From assembly GCF_002706425.1 (NCBI RefSeq), contig NZ_CP017713.1, positions 310,001-374,000 of the forward strand: a stretch of DNA of 64,000 nucleotides, given 5' to 3'. This DNA comes from Loigolactobacillus coryniformis subsp. coryniformis KCTC 3167 = DSM 20001 (lineage in GTDB: Bacteria > Bacillota > Bacilli > Lactobacillales > Lactobacillaceae). Numbering within the stretch: position 1 is the first letter of the stretch; each line of letters starts with the position of its first letter. The position numbers were made by a program, and so were the translations under genes. Below, piece after piece: positions 31,933 to 41,651 of this stretch. The notes below the pieces were generated by a model. It made no database searches and was not told where the DNA came from. It saw only the letters and a program-made list of their open reading frames with translations.

Positions 31933-34221
31933 ATGGTAAAAAGTAGTAATCAAGGTTATCCACGGTTAGGTGAAAAACGGGAATGGAAATTCTTACTGGA
32001 GCATTTATGGAGTCATAAAATTGATGAAGCTGAATTCACGGCACAAACGAAAGCTTTGCGGTTAGCAAACTTAAAGAAGCAGCAAACTGCTGGTGTTGAT
32101 CTGATTCCAGTTGCTGATTATTCGAATTATGATCACGTATTGGATACGGCAGTTGCTTTTGGCGCTGTACCGCAACGTTTTGGTAAGTTCACAGAAAAGC
32201 TAAGTTTAGCTGACTATTACAGTGTTGCCCGCGGAACTAAGGATGCTGTCGCCGCAGAAATGACAAAATGGTTCAACACCAACTATCACTACATTGTTCC
32301 AGAACTCGACCACGTTCAATTTAAATTGTTAGATAATCGCTGGTTGACTTATTATAACGAAGCTAAAGCTGCGCTCGGTATTGATGGCAAACCAGTTATT
32401 CTTGGCCCAGTTAGTTTCTTGAAGTTGAGTAAAGTTAACGATGAATATGTCCGTGGTGAACTTTTAGCTCAATTACTGGATGAGTTACTGCCCCTTTATG
32501 TGCAGATCTTCCATGAATTAGCTGCCGCCGGGGCCAAATGGATCCAACTGGATGAACCAACTTTGGTCACTACTGATAAAGCGGAACTTGATCTGTATCG
32601 GCATGCGTTGGAAGTATTGCATGAAGCGGCACCTGAGGTCAATGTGCTAGTGCAAACTTACTTTGCCTCGTTGGATTATTACACGGAGATCGTTAATTTG
32701 CCGGCTGAAGGCTTTGGGCTTGATTTTGTCCATGACCATGGTGAAAACTTGCAAGCATTGCAAGCACATGGTTTCCCTGAAACTAAAGTGTTAGCTGCTG
32801 GTATCGTTGATGGGCGTAATATCTGGCGCAGTGACTTAACCGCTAAGCAAACTTTGGTCAGCCAGTTACGGAAAAAGGTAGCCAGCGCGCAATTATGGTT
32901 ACAACCATCTAATTCATTATTGCATGTGCCGATCACTACCGCTAACGAACATAAGTTGGATCCAGTGATCAAAAATGGTTTAGCTTTTGCTGATCAAAAA
33001 TTGGCTGAGATCGTTACTTTGACGAAAGCGGCTAACGGTGCTGATGTTACCGCCGACTTACAGGCGAGCCAGGCAGTATTAGATCAATTAAATCATTCAG
33101 AACACCGGAATAATCCAGAAGTCGCCCAAGCCGTCAAAGCCATTTTGGCTGCACCAACGGAACGGCATTCAGCTTACCCAGAGCGGGTCAAAGCACAGAA
33201 AGTATTGCACTTACCGCTGTTACCAACCACAACGATTGGTAGTTTCCCACAATCGGCTGAAGTCCGTTCTCACCGGAAAGCTTGGCGTAAAGGGGACTTA
33301 TCGACAGCCGACTATCAAGCCTTTTTGGATCAAGAAGCTAAGCGTTGGCTTAAAATCCAAGAAGATCTCGACATCGACGTGCTGGTTCATGGTGAATTTG
33401 AACGGACTGACATGGTCGAATACTTTGGTCAAAAATTGAAAGGCTTCACGACTACGCAAAATGGTTGGGTGCAAAGTTATGGTTCCCGCGGCGTTAAGCC
33501 ACCAGTTGTCTTTGGGGATGTACAATGGACGGAACCAATTACCGTGCGCGATACGGTTTTTGCCCAAGAGCAGACTGACCGTTTAGTTAAAGGGATGCTG
33601 ACTTCGGCCGTAACCATCATTAACTGGAGTTTTGTTCGTGATGATTTGGCGAAGAATCTTGTTGCTGATCAAATCGGGCTGGCTTTACGTCATGAAGTGC
33701 AGGCGTTAGAGGATGCTGGTATTAAGATCATTCAAGTTGACGAACCAGCCTTACGCGAAGGCTTACCACTGAAGCCGCGTTACCGGGCTGACTACTTGGC
33801 TAACGCTGTCAAAGCGTTCAAGATCACCACAACTGGAGTCAAAGACGAAACGCAGATCCATACGCATATGTGCTATTCCGATTTTGAAGATATTTTGCCG
33901 GCCATTAGTGCGTTGGATGCTGACGTGATCTCGATCGAATCGTCACGGTCACATGGTGAAAGTATCAAAGCATTTGAACAAACGAAATACGACAAGCAGA
34001 TCGGCCTCGGTGTTTACGATATTCACAGTCCACGGGTGCCATCAGTTGAAGAAATTGAACAGAATATCGACCGCGCTTTACAAGTGATTGACGTTCATCA
34101 ATTCTGGATCAACCCCGATTGCGGCTTGAAAACACGTAAAGAACCGGAAACCATCGCCGCATTACGCAACATGGTGCAAGCACGTAATCAAGTTTGCGCA
34201 AAATTAGGCGTAACTGAGTAG
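31933..34221 (+). CDS. metE: Cobalamin-independent methionine synthase
   Basis: 762 residues, normal MetE length, with N- and C-terminal TIM barrels. [12 protein letters not shown] opens the protein; the C-terminal half has [22 protein letters not shown] and the zinc ligands in [10 protein letters not shown] and [10 protein letters not shown]. Transfers methyl from 5-methyl-THF polyglutamate to homocysteine. ATG behind TGGGAGG; controlled by the T-box leader. The next gene makes its methyl donor. Confidence 0.96.
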   Translation: MVKSSNQGYPRLGEKREWKFLLEHLWSHKIDEAEFTAQTKALRLANLKKQQTAGVDLIPVADYSNYDHVLDTAVAFGAVPQRFGKFTEKLSLADYYSVARGTKDAVAAEMTKWFNTNYHYIVPELDHVQFKLLDNRWLTYYNEAKAALGIDGKPVILGPVSFLKLSKVNDEYVRGELLAQLLDELLPLYVQIFHELAAAGAKWIQLDEPTLVTTDKAELDLYRHALEVLHEAAPEVNVLVQTYFASLDYYTEIVNLPAEGFGLDFVHDHGENLQALQAHGFPETKVLAAGIVDGRNIWRSDLTAKQTLVSQLRKKVASAQLWLQPSNSLLHVPITTANEHKLDPVIKNGLAFADQKLAEIVTLTKAANGADVTADLQASQAVLDQLNHSEHRNNPEVAQAVKAILAAPTERHSAYPERVKAQKVLHLPLLPTTTIGSFPQSAEVRSHRKAWRKGDLSTADYQAFLDQEAKRWLKIQEDLDIDVLVHGEFERTDMVEYFGQKLKGFTTTQNGWVQSYGSRGVKPPVVFGDVQWTEPITVRDTVFAQEQTDRLVKGMLTSAVTIINWSFVRDDLAKNLVADQIGLALRHEVQALEDAGIKIIQVDEPALREGLPLKPRYRADYLANAVKAFKITTTGVKDETQIHTHMCYSDFEDILPAISALDADVISIESSRSHGESIKAFEQTKYDKQIGLGVYDIHSPRVPSVEEIEQNIDRALQVIDVHQFWINPDCGLKTRKEPETIAALRNMVQARNQVCAKLGVTE

Positions 34222-34300
34222 TGCGTGTTTGCGCAAATTGAGTTGCAGGCGGACTTAGCTTGCGCCGATTGTAGAACCAATCAAGGAAGGGGGATTAGGG

Positions 34301-36154
34301 ATGAGTTTCAAGGAAGCACTGCAACAACAAGTATTGATCGCTGATGGTGCGATGGGGACCCTTTTATATAGTCAATATGACGTTAACTCTGCATTTGAAG
34401 GTTTAAATTTGACCCACGGTGGCGATATTCTCAAGATTCATCAAGCCTACATTGCGGCAGGCGCCGATGTGATCCAAACTAATACGTATGCGGCCAATCG
34501 CATCAAGCTTAATCGCTACGGTCTAGCCGATAAAACGAAAGCAATCAACGAGGCCGCGGTTAGTTTGGCCCATACTGCGCAGATCGCTGCTGAACATCCA
34601 GTGTATGTTTTAGGCACGATCGGTGGCATCGCTGGGGTCACGGATACGGAGATCGAACCGTTGACGGCGGAAGAAATTGATGCTGGTGTACAAGAACAGG
34701 CAACCTATTTATTGCAGACTCAAGCTATTGATGGTCTTTTGCTGGAAACTTACTATGATATCAATGAATTGAAGCGGGCGCTCAAAATCGTGCGCGCGCT
34801 GACTGATCTGCCAGTGGTTGCTAATGTGACAATGTATGAGCCAGGGGTATTGCAGGATGGTACGCCATTAAATACTGCGCTACAAGATCTGGCTGCATTA
34901 GGTGCTGATGTGGTGGGGGCCAACTGTCGCTTAGGACCGTACAATATGAGTCGTGCTTTTGAAAGTGTTGCGTTACCGAAAACAGCTGCTTTAGCGATCT
35001 ACCCTAATGCAGGCTTACCCGATGTCCAAAACGGTAAAACGGTTTACGATAGCCCAGCTGAATATTTTGAAAATTATAGTGATACCTTCCGGCGGCAGGG
35101 GGCACATTTGATTGGTGGCTGTTGTGGAACGACACCAGCGCACATCAAAGGCTTAGTTGCGGGATTACAGTCACGCCAACCGGTAACCACTAAAAAAGTG
35201 ACCTTGCCTGCAGCTGAGGCGGTGCCAACAGCAGCCGACCCGCGGCAACATGATTTTCTCCAACGGGTGCAACATGAAAAAGTAGCGTTGGTCGAACTTG
35301 ATCCACCGAAAACTTTTACTACAGCGAAGTTTTTCCGCGGCGCTCAAACGTTAAGTCAAGCTGGGGCTGGTGCGATCACGTTATCGGACGGTCCGTTGGC
35401 CAATCCAACGATCAGTAATGTAGCGTTGGCGGCACAGCTAAAATACCAATACGGCATCACGCCGCTGGTTCACCTGACCACCCGCGATCATAATTTGATC
35501 GGCTTACAGTCGGAGATCATGGGGCTACACACGTTAGGTATCGCTAATATTTTAGTAATCACTGGTGATCCAGCTAAAGTCGGCGATCTACCGGGGGCAA
35601 CTTCGGTTTATGATTTACATTCAGTTGAATTGATGCAGATGATCAAGAAATTCAATGCCGGTATTTCCCCAACGGGCCGTAATTTACAGGAAAAAACTAA
35701 TTTTGCTGTCGGCGGGGCTTTTAATCCTAATGTCCGCAACGTTGAACGCGCCTGCAAAATGATCACCCGAAAAACGGCGTACGGCGCCGACTTTATTATT
35801 ACGCAACCAATTTTTGATATTACCAAGGTTCACGAATTGCGTTTAGCCTTGGACGAACAGGGCATCACCACACCGATTTTTGTTGGCGTTATGCCATTAT
35901 TATCCTTCCGCAATGCCAATTTTTTGCATCATGAAGTTCCGGGAATTCGTTTAGCTGACGATACGTTGGCACGGATGCAACAAGCAGAGGCGGATGGTAA
36001 TGAACGCGAGGTTGGTTTGCAGATTGCCAAAGAAACGATTGATGCGATCTGCGCGGACTTTAACGGTGTTCATATTAATACACCACTACGCCACCACGAG
36101 ATCTCACTAGAATTATTGAATTATGTTCAAGCTAAAAATGCCGTGAGCGTTTAA
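34301..36154 (+). CDS. Bifunctional homocysteine S-methyltransferase / 5,10-methylenetetrahydrofolate reductase
   Basis: 617 residues. About 1-300: homocysteine methyltransferase barrel (DGAMGTLLYS, QTNTYAANRIKL) with zinc Cys in GANCRLG and GGCCGTTPAHI. About 320-610: MetF domain (VELDPPKTFTTAKFF, LTTRDHNL, ITGDPAKVGDLPGATSVYD, FIITQPIFD). Resembles B. subtilis YitJ. The reductase half makes 5-methyl-THF for MetE; the other half can use S-methylmethionine or SAM. It follows metE by 79 bases with no terminator, so both share the T-box transcript. Confidence 0.93.
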   Translation: MSFKEALQQQVLIADGAMGTLLYSQYDVNSAFEGLNLTHGGDILKIHQAYIAAGADVIQTNTYAANRIKLNRYGLADKTKAINEAAVSLAHTAQIAAEHPVYVLGTIGGIAGVTDTEIEPLTAEEIDAGVQEQATYLLQTQAIDGLLLETYYDINELKRALKIVRALTDLPVVANVTMYEPGVLQDGTPLNTALQDLAALGADVVGANCRLGPYNMSRAFESVALPKTAALAIYPNAGLPDVQNGKTVYDSPAEYFENYSDTFRRQGAHLIGGCCGTTPAHIKGLVAGLQSRQPVTTKKVTLPAAEAVPTAADPRQHDFLQRVQHEKVALVELDPPKTFTTAKFFRGAQTLSQAGAGAITLSDGPLANPTISNVALAAQLKYQYGITPLVHLTTRDHNLIGLQSEIMGLHTLGIANILVITGDPAKVGDLPGATSVYDLHSVELMQMIKKFNAGISPTGRNLQEKTNFAVGGAFNPNVRNVERACKMITRKTAYGADFIITQPIFDITKVHELRLALDEQGITTPIFVGVMPLLSFRNANFLHHEVPGIRLADDTLARMQQAEADGNEREVGLQIAKETIDAICADFNGVHINTPLRHHEISLELLNYVQAKNAVSV

Positions 36155-36156
36155 AT

Positions 36157-36203
36157 AAATAAAGCAGTTCTGCCGATAAGTTGGTGGAACTGCTTTATTT
36201 ATT
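36157..36203. terminator. Bidirectional terminator
   Basis: AAATAAAGCAGTTC pairs with GAACTGCTTTATTT, between the met operon and the convergent HAD gene. Confidence 0.9.
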
Positions 36204-36208
36204 TGGGT

Positions 36209-37015
36209 TTATTTTAGTAGGTTTTCGATCGTATCCAGCACGCCAAAATGATTATTGTCTAAGCGAGTAACGAAGCTGGCTTGTTGCTGCACTGCGGGTT
36301 CAGCGTTCAACATGGCATAGCCATATTTGGCCCGGCGCAACATTTCTAGATCATTATAGTTATCGCCAAAGGCTGCGACCTCATCCGGTGTCAGTTGCCA
36401 ATAATCTTCTAGCTGCTGTAGGCCAACGCCTTTGTTGATGCCGGCAGGGATAACGTCGATACTGCCAAAACCACTAGCAGTTGCGTGAAAAGCACCAGGA
36501 AACTTAGCGTTTAAATAGTCGGCTTTGGCTTTGATATCCTCGTGTTTCCACGCTACGTTAACTTTATAAATATGATCAGTCACTTGCCCGATATCATCGA
36601 CTAATTGCAGATTACTGATAAAGTAACGCAATTCAACATCGTTGACGTCCGGGTCAGTCCGATTCATATAACTAGCCTGTTGGCCCGATAGTCGAATCGA
36701 ATCAGGTTGCAACAGCGGATCGTCATGTAAGATACGCAATAGTTGCTGCATTGTTTGCTGTGGTAGCCGCGTTTCCGCCACAATCGTCTGTTGATCCATG
36801 ATCAAAGCGCCATTTTCAGCCATGAAGGTGTTGATGTGAGAGCGGGCAGCGAAAATATCGACTAAATGGCCGTAGTGATTGCCACTGGCGATTGCAAAAT
36901 GGATCTGGCGCCGCCGCATTTCCTGCAATAATTCATTAAAGCGGTCGATCGCGTATTCATGTTGGTCGTTGAGAAAAGTGCCATCAATATCGGTTGCAAT
37001 TAATTTTATCGTCAA
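36209..37015 (-). CDS. Cof-type HAD hydrolase, copy 1
   Basis: 268 residues: IKLIATDIDGTFLND (nucleophile and acid Asp), IASGNHYGH motif II, Lys in GINKGVGLQQLEDYW, and FGDNYNDLEML motif IV. TTG start at 37015 behind GGAGGTTGGCGAC; upstream ATG 37066 has no ribosome site. A very similar paralogue lies at 40766 on the same strand, with matching upstream bases CGGTACAATAGAG. Substrate unknown; SupH/YkrA-like sugar or nucleotide phosphatase. Confidence 0.88.
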   Translation of the reverse strand: MTIKLIATDIDGTFLNDQHEYAIDRFNELLQEMRRRQIHFAIASGNHYGHLVDIFAARSHINTFMAENGALIMDQQTIVAETRLPQQTMQQLLRILHDDPLLQPDSIRLSGQQASYMNRTDPDVNDVELRYFISNLQLVDDIGQVTDHIYKVNVAWKHEDIKAKADYLNAKFPGAFHATASGFGSIDVIPAGINKGVGLQQLEDYWQLTPDEVAAFGDNYNDLEMLRRAKYGYAMLNAEPAVQQQASFVTRLDNNHFGVLDTIENLLK

Positions 37016-37072
37016 GTCGCCAACCTCCAGAAATAAGTTATCTCTATTGTACCGTAGAAAGCGCATTCTGTG

Positions 37073-38497
37073 TTAACGAAAGCGATAACCGATTTTACGC
37101 CCAAAACTGGTTAGTTCGTTGAGCACAGGTGCGGCTAATAGTTTCAAGGCGATTAAATAAGTGAGCCCGCCTGCGCTGACCGCCAAAATAAGTCCGGCAA
37201 AATTATGTACCGGCAGTAGGTGTAATAGGCTAAACATAAGCAGCCCGCTGAGTAAATATTTCCAGGTTGCAGTAAAAAGTTGCCGGCGGCTAATAAAATC
37301 ACGCACCGCGTGCAGTTGATAGGCAGTCACACTAAATTCAGTCAATACTGTCGCCACGGCTGCACCTAACGCACCGGCGAGTGGAATTAAAATCAGATTA
37401 GCGCCTACGCTGATGATGGCGCCGAGAAAAACCGAGCGGGTGTACGCCTGGTTACGATTAAGTGGCAATAACAGTTGCACGCCAGTAACGTTGCCCCAAG
37501 CAATCAGTAGAATAGCTGGTGCTTCCACGACTAGCAGCTGTCCGGTGAGGGTGTAGCCACTTCCTAAATACCAGCGACTAAAACTTGGTCCCAGCGCGGC
37601 GATCCCCAAAGTAAGTGGCACGGCTAATGCAGTTGTGAAATCGAATGAACGATATAAATTTCGTTTGATCGCCGTGTACTGATGTTGGGCAACTTGATTT
37701 GCCATATGCGGTAAAATAACGGTACCCGAAGCGGTGACAATACCGATCACTAGCCGGATCACCCGATCAGCATAACCGTAATAGCCCACCGCCGCCATTG
37801 AAACCAACCAACCCAATAAGTTGCGATTAAGGCTTAAGTAGATCTGCGTGGCGATCGTCGGTAAAAATAAAGTCAGACTACCACGTAAATGGCGGAAAGG
37901 CTGCAGTTGTCGTAGTGGGATGCGCTGAATTTGCTTGGTTAAATAAGGCCACATGGTTAGATTACCCAGTAGGCTGCTACCGGTATTAAATAAAATGTAC
38001 AACCAGAGGTCAGCGGCTGAATGAACCAATGTAAAAGTAAGCCCAATCGCCAGCAAACGGACTAAAGCGTTCCGCAGCACAACCTTGCCAAAATCTTCCA
38101 TACCCATGAAATACCAAGAGATATCAAACGCAGCCGCCGGTAAAATCAAAGCTTGAAGCAATAAATAAGTGCGGTATTGATCAGTGAATAACCAATAAAG
38201 CATGAAGGCGCCAAAAGCTAAGCTGAGCGTCAGTAGCTGTAAGCAAGTGATCTCCCAAAATAAGCGCGAGCGCACAACTTTGTTATCGCGCTGGTAAGCT
38301 AACGTACGATTAGCGTATAGCCCAATACCTAGCGTACCGAAAATTAGAAAGTAATTGACAGCAGCACCAGTGTAATCACTAATGCCTACACCGGTAACGC
38401 CGATTACACGCGAAACGTAGGGTACAGTGATCAACGGCAAGATCAGTAATAATAAATTATAGCTTAGGTTATATAGCCAGTTTTTAATTAATTTCAT
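37073..38497 (-). CDS. Polysaccharide flippase, Wzx/RfbX type
   Basis: 474 residues with about 12-14 membrane helices. LLLLILPLITVPYVSRVIGVTGVGISDYTGA is the RfbX N-terminal signature (split: LLLLILPLITVPYVSR, GVTGVGISDYTGA). MATE-like flippases move undecaprenyl-linked sugar units across the membrane. No glycosyltransferases adjoin it, so the glycan is unknown. The ATG at 38497 follows AAGGGATC; it lies in a hairpin that could hide ribosome site and start codon. Preceded by the LytTR regulator gene. Confidence 0.85.
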   Translation of the reverse strand: MKLIKNWLYNLSYNLLLLILPLITVPYVSRVIGVTGVGISDYTGAAVNYFLIFGTLGIGLYANRTLAYQRDNKVVRSRLFWEITCLQLLTLSLAFGAFMLYWLFTDQYRTYLLLQALILPAAAFDISWYFMGMEDFGKVVLRNALVRLLAIGLTFTLVHSAADLWLYILFNTGSSLLGNLTMWPYLTKQIQRIPLRQLQPFRHLRGSLTLFLPTIATQIYLSLNRNLLGWLVSMAAVGYYGYADRVIRLVIGIVTASGTVILPHMANQVAQHQYTAIKRNLYRSFDFTTALAVPLTLGIAALGPSFSRWYLGSGYTLTGQLLVVEAPAILLIAWGNVTGVQLLLPLNRNQAYTRSVFLGAIISVGANLILIPLAGALGAAVATVLTEFSVTAYQLHAVRDFISRRQLFTATWKYLLSGLLMFSLLHLLPVHNFAGLILAVSAGGLTYLIALKLLAAPVLNELTSFGRKIGYRFR

Positions 38498-38537
38498 CAG
38501 TAATGATCCCTTCCATGAAATAGATCCATTACTGATG
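38495..38537 (-). promoter_or_regulatory. Hairpin covering the flippase ribosome site and start codon
   Basis: Minus strand: CATCAGTAATG-G-ATC pairs with GATCATTACTGATG, one bulged base, loop TATTTCATGGAAG. The final ATG of the right arm is the start codon, and the ribosome site GGAAGGGAT straddles loop and stem. Translation should depend on opening this structure, or the repeat is a protein site. Confidence 0.6.
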
Positions 38538-38557
38538 TTAAGCGTTTTGTAACTCAT

Positions 38558-38595
38558 TTAGCAGTCAACAACGGTCAACGTTACTAAACGCACGG
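38558..38595 (-). promoter_or_regulatory. Possible LytTR-type direct repeats and promoter before the flippase
   Basis: The minus strand reads AACGTTGACCGTTGTTGAC, in which CGTTG recurs closely, as in AgrA/ComE-type binding boxes; TTGACC could be a -35. The neighbouring LytTR regulator is the obvious candidate binder. The consensus match is loose. Confidence 0.3.
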
Positions 38596-39339
38596 TCAGC
38601 GTAATAAATGATTAAGTGCCGCCACTTTGCGGAAAGCTACTAGACAACTCTGCTGATCGGGAAAGTAAGCCACTCGTTTAGCCGTGTCAAAACTGACGAT
38701 CGTTTGCGGATTTAACAAAATACTACGGTGAGCTAAAAATAAGTGCGGGTATTTGGTGGCTTGTTCGCTTAGTTTACCGATGAATTCGGCTTGACGTTGT
38801 TGCGCATGAATGATCAATTTACCGGTATTACCGGGAGCAGTTTCTAAAAAGTAAAGTTGTGCAAACGGAATTTCATAGTAACGTTGGCCGATCCGATAAC
38901 CAAATTTTTGTGTATTGATAACGATCGTTTGGTTATACCGCTGCACGGCCAGCTGAATATCTGCACGTAATTGAGCTTCCACTAGCGTCATACCCTTATC
39001 CTTTAGCAAATAATCCATTGGCGCAATTTTGCGTTCAAAGGTGAGAAAAGCCATCTCGGTGTGGGTGGTCATGAAAATAATCTGCGCGTCAAAAAAGCGT
39101 TCGCGAACCCAAACCGCTAAATCAAGCCCAGCCGTTAGCTCCGTACCGATTTCAATATCGAATAAAAATAAGCCGTGCGTCTGCGGATTCTGTACTAAAT
39201 AATCCTGAATCGCTGCTGGTGTGGCGGTGACGACTGCTAATTGCATATCTAATTCATCGATCATGATCTGGGTGCGTACAACTTGCTGATAGTAAAAACG
39301 CTGCTGGGGATTATCTTCGAGAATAAAGGTGGTCAACAT
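38596..39339 (-). CDS. LytTR-family response regulator, AgrA-like
   Basis: 247 residues. Receiver domain about 1-130: phosphoacceptor Asp in LFLFDIEIG, MTTHTEM and Lys in YLLKDKG. LytTR DNA-binding domain about 145-245: YYEIPFAQLYFLETAPG and FLAHRSILLNPQTIV. Start ATG 39339 behind GGAGGCAAATTG, overlapping the kinase stop (TGATG). Belongs with the kinase upstream; probable target is the flippase operon or its own. No signal peptide gene was found. Confidence 0.88.
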   Translation of the reverse strand: MLTTFILEDNPQQRFYYQQVVRTQIMIDELDMQLAVVTATPAAIQDYLVQNPQTHGLFLFDIEIGTELTAGLDLAVWVRERFFDAQIIFMTTHTEMAFLTFERKIAPMDYLLKDKGMTLVEAQLRADIQLAVQRYNQTIVINTQKFGYRIGQRYYEIPFAQLYFLETAPGNTGKLIIHAQQRQAEFIGKLSEQATKYPHLFLAHRSILLNPQTIVSFDTAKRVAYFPDQQSCLVAFRKVAALNHLLR

Positions 39340-40634
39340 CAATTTGCCTCCATAAAAGTTAGAATCACACGAAATTCAGTTGCGGTTTGGCTTATATCTA
39401 ACAATAAGTTTGGCTGTTGTTCAGCTAATTCACGTAGACTGGCTAAACCGGTACCACGCTCAGTTCCTTTTTGTGAGTAACCGTAGTCAAATAAATGACC
39501 AAAGTTAGGTGCAGTCGCAAAGTTGTTGGCGACGATCAATTCAGCGTCGCCGTTTGGGTAACTGAACAAAGCGACCTGAACAGCTGGTGTCGTAGCGCTT
39601 TTAGCGGCCTCAAGCGCATTGTCGAGAATGATACCCAGCATTCGAATTTGTGCCACTGAGATCGGTGCCGCTAAAGCGAATGGCTTAGTTAGCTCTAATT
39701 TGACCGTCACCGCATCCTGTTGTGCTTGGGCTAACTTTTGCAGTAAAATGCTGCGCAACGGCTTATCGGCAATCAAATCTAAGTTGGCAAATTGTGGCGC
39801 TACTTGTAATTGAGCGTTGGCGTTATCCAGAATCTGCTGGAAATACTGTTGTAGTTCTGGTTGCTGACTTTCGTTAACGTAGGTCTGTAATGACAGTAGA
39901 ATATTTTGCTGGTCATGTTTGAATTTACGCAAAGTGCGGTCATTTTTTTCAATCGCTTGGGCGTAAACTAATAAATTCTGATAATCACGTTGCGCAACCA
40001 ATTGTTCGTTACGTAAATTAAAAATCTTCAGAAAATAAACGAAAATAAAGGCGGTCAGCAAAATTAGGCTACTGAAACCGGCAATCAGTAAACTACGACT
40101 GGCCGTATTCAATTGGTAAAAATCGATCAACCATAATAATGCGGATAAGGCACTAAAGCAGATCAGCAAAAGGGCGAGAAAATATTTTTGTACTTGGACT
40201 TGGCGGAAAATACTGGTGATCGCCGCAAAAATTTTCAGATAGTGCAATAAAATAATAAAGCCACCGATCAAGCCGTAATCAATCATTAAACTAATTATGT
40301 TTGTGTAATCAGTGAGTGCGGGCCATAATTTACCGCTAGCCACCGCAAAAATCGTAGCTAAACTGACAAAAATCAATTGTAAGCTTAGCGCTGAACAGAA
40401 CTTGACCAACTCAGTCAACACCGGCCGCTTTTTCTGTTGAAGGACATAATAGCTTAAGTAACAAAGAAGCAGTAGCACAAAAACGATTCGGCCCCAAAAT
40501 AGCAATAAACTGCCGAAAAGTAAACTCAATAAAATTGCGTAGCCGCGAATACGCCAGGTTCGGCGCTCGACAGCAATGTAGTCCGCTAATAAGTGAACGC
40601 CTAGTATCAGTAGGCAAGAAATGATCCAGTTCAC
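39339..40634 (-). CDS. Sensor histidine kinase, AgrC/GHKL type
   Basis: 431 residues. About 1-210: six to seven membrane helices as in peptide-pheromone kinases. LRKFKHDQQNILLSLQTYV carries the phosphorylated His; IILDNALEAAKS is the N box and GTERGTGLASLRELAE the G box. GTG start at 40634 behind AAGGAG. Phosphorylates the LytTR regulator next to it. Unlike agr or pln loci no processing protease or peptide precursor is visible, so the stimulus is unknown. Confidence 0.88.
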   Translation of the reverse strand: MNWIISCLLILGVHLLADYIAVERRTWRIRGYAILLSLLFGSLLLFWGRIVFVLLLLCYLSYYVLQQKKRPVLTELVKFCSALSLQLIFVSLATIFAVASGKLWPALTDYTNIISLMIDYGLIGGFIILLHYLKIFAAITSIFRQVQVQKYFLALLLICFSALSALLWLIDFYQLNTASRSLLIAGFSSLILLTAFIFVYFLKIFNLRNEQLVAQRDYQNLLVYAQAIEKNDRTLRKFKHDQQNILLSLQTYVNESQQPELQQYFQQILDNANAQLQVAPQFANLDLIADKPLRSILLQKLAQAQQDAVTVKLELTKPFALAAPISVAQIRMLGIILDNALEAAKSATTPAVQVALFSYPNGDAELIVANNFATAPNFGHLFDYGYSQKGTERGTGLASLRELAEQQPNLLLDISQTATEFRVILTFMEAN

Positions 40635-40732
40635 GATGGCAACTCCTTAATTGGTTTCTTTTAGCATACTCGATTTGGGGCTATTTTGCAGAACCAGCTC
40701 GGTGAGCGTCCTTAATTAGTAGTTTAACGTCA

Positions 40733-40768
40733 AAAAAATAGAGCAACCAAATCGGTTGCTCTATTTTA
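40733..40768 (-). terminator. Terminator between HAD copy 2 and the kinase operon
   Basis: AAAATAGAGCAACC pairs with GGTTGCTCTATTTT, T-run on both sides. It isolates the kinase operon from the HAD gene upstream. Confidence 0.9.
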
Positions 40769-41578
40769 ATTTTGTTTCAATATTTGATCGATCGTATCGA
40801 GCACGCCAAAGTGATTGTTATCCAAGCGGGTAACGAAAGCAGCTTGCTGTTGAACTTCTGGTACAGCATTACACATTGCATAGCTGTATTTAGCACGATT
40901 CAACATTTCGAGATCATTGAAATTATCCCCAAAAGCGGCGATGTTAGCGGCCGTTAAATGCAAGTGATCTTCTAACTGTTGTAAGCCAGTCCCCTTATTG
41001 ACGCCACCAGCGATAATATCGATACTACCAAAACCGCTGGCAGTTGCGTGAATTACACCGGGAAACTTAGCGTTAAGGTAATCCGCTTTGGGTTTAAGCG
41101 GTGTATGATTCCAGATCGCGTTTAATTTGTAAATATGATCGTCGACTTGGCTAATATCTGGTACCAGCTTGAGATTATTATAAAAATATTTGATCTCGGG
41201 TGTCGTTGTTGCGGCTTCGGCTGCATTCATGTAGCTGGCATGTTGACCAGATAGGTGAATCGATTCCGGCTGTAAGTTAGGGTCGTCCTTTAATTGGCGT
41301 AATAATTGCTGAATAATAGTTGGTGCCAATCTTGATTCAGCAATGACTTGACCACGATCCATGGTTAAAGCGCCGTTTTCAGCGATAAAAGTGACGATTG
41401 GCGATTTAGTCCCAAAAATCATTTGTAAATGACTATAGTGATTACCACTGGCGATGGCGAAGTGGATCTTGCGGTGCTTTAATTCTTGTAATTGTTCGTT
41501 GAAACGGTCGATCTCATACTGATGTTGATCGTTTAAAAAAGTGCCATCCACGTCTGTGGCGATTAGTTTGATTGTCAA
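40766..41578 (-). CDS. Cof-type HAD hydrolase, copy 2
   Basis: 270 residues, closely resembling the 36209 gene throughout: IKLIATDVDGTFLNDQHQYEIDRFNE, IASGNHYSHL, INTT-type middle with HIYKLNAIWN, and FGDNFNDLEMLNRAKYSYAM. TTG start at 41578 behind GGGAGG, the same start codon as copy 1. Both copies carry CGGTACAATAGAG upstream, so the duplication included the promoter. The two copies bracket the flippase and two-component genes. Confidence 0.87.
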   Translation of the reverse strand: MTIKLIATDVDGTFLNDQHQYEIDRFNEQLQELKHRKIHFAIASGNHYSHLQMIFGTKSPIVTFIAENGALTMDRGQVIAESRLAPTIIQQLLRQLKDDPNLQPESIHLSGQHASYMNAAEAATTTPEIKYFYNNLKLVPDISQVDDHIYKLNAIWNHTPLKPKADYLNAKFPGVIHATASGFGSIDIIAGGVNKGTGLQQLEDHLHLTAANIAAFGDNFNDLEMLNRAKYSYAMCNAVPEVQQQAAFVTRLDNNHFGVLDTIDQILKQN

Positions 41579-41651
41579 AAAAGTACGGCCTCCCAAAAAT
41601 CTGATGGCTCTATTGTACCGCTTGAACCGGGCGCTGGCTATCAGATTTTAA

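Noticed and set aside
37073-40634. Bacteriocin or agr quorum locus
   Set aside because: Kinase and regulator fit, but no double-glycine or AgrD-like peptide, AgrB-like protease or ABC exporter is seen.
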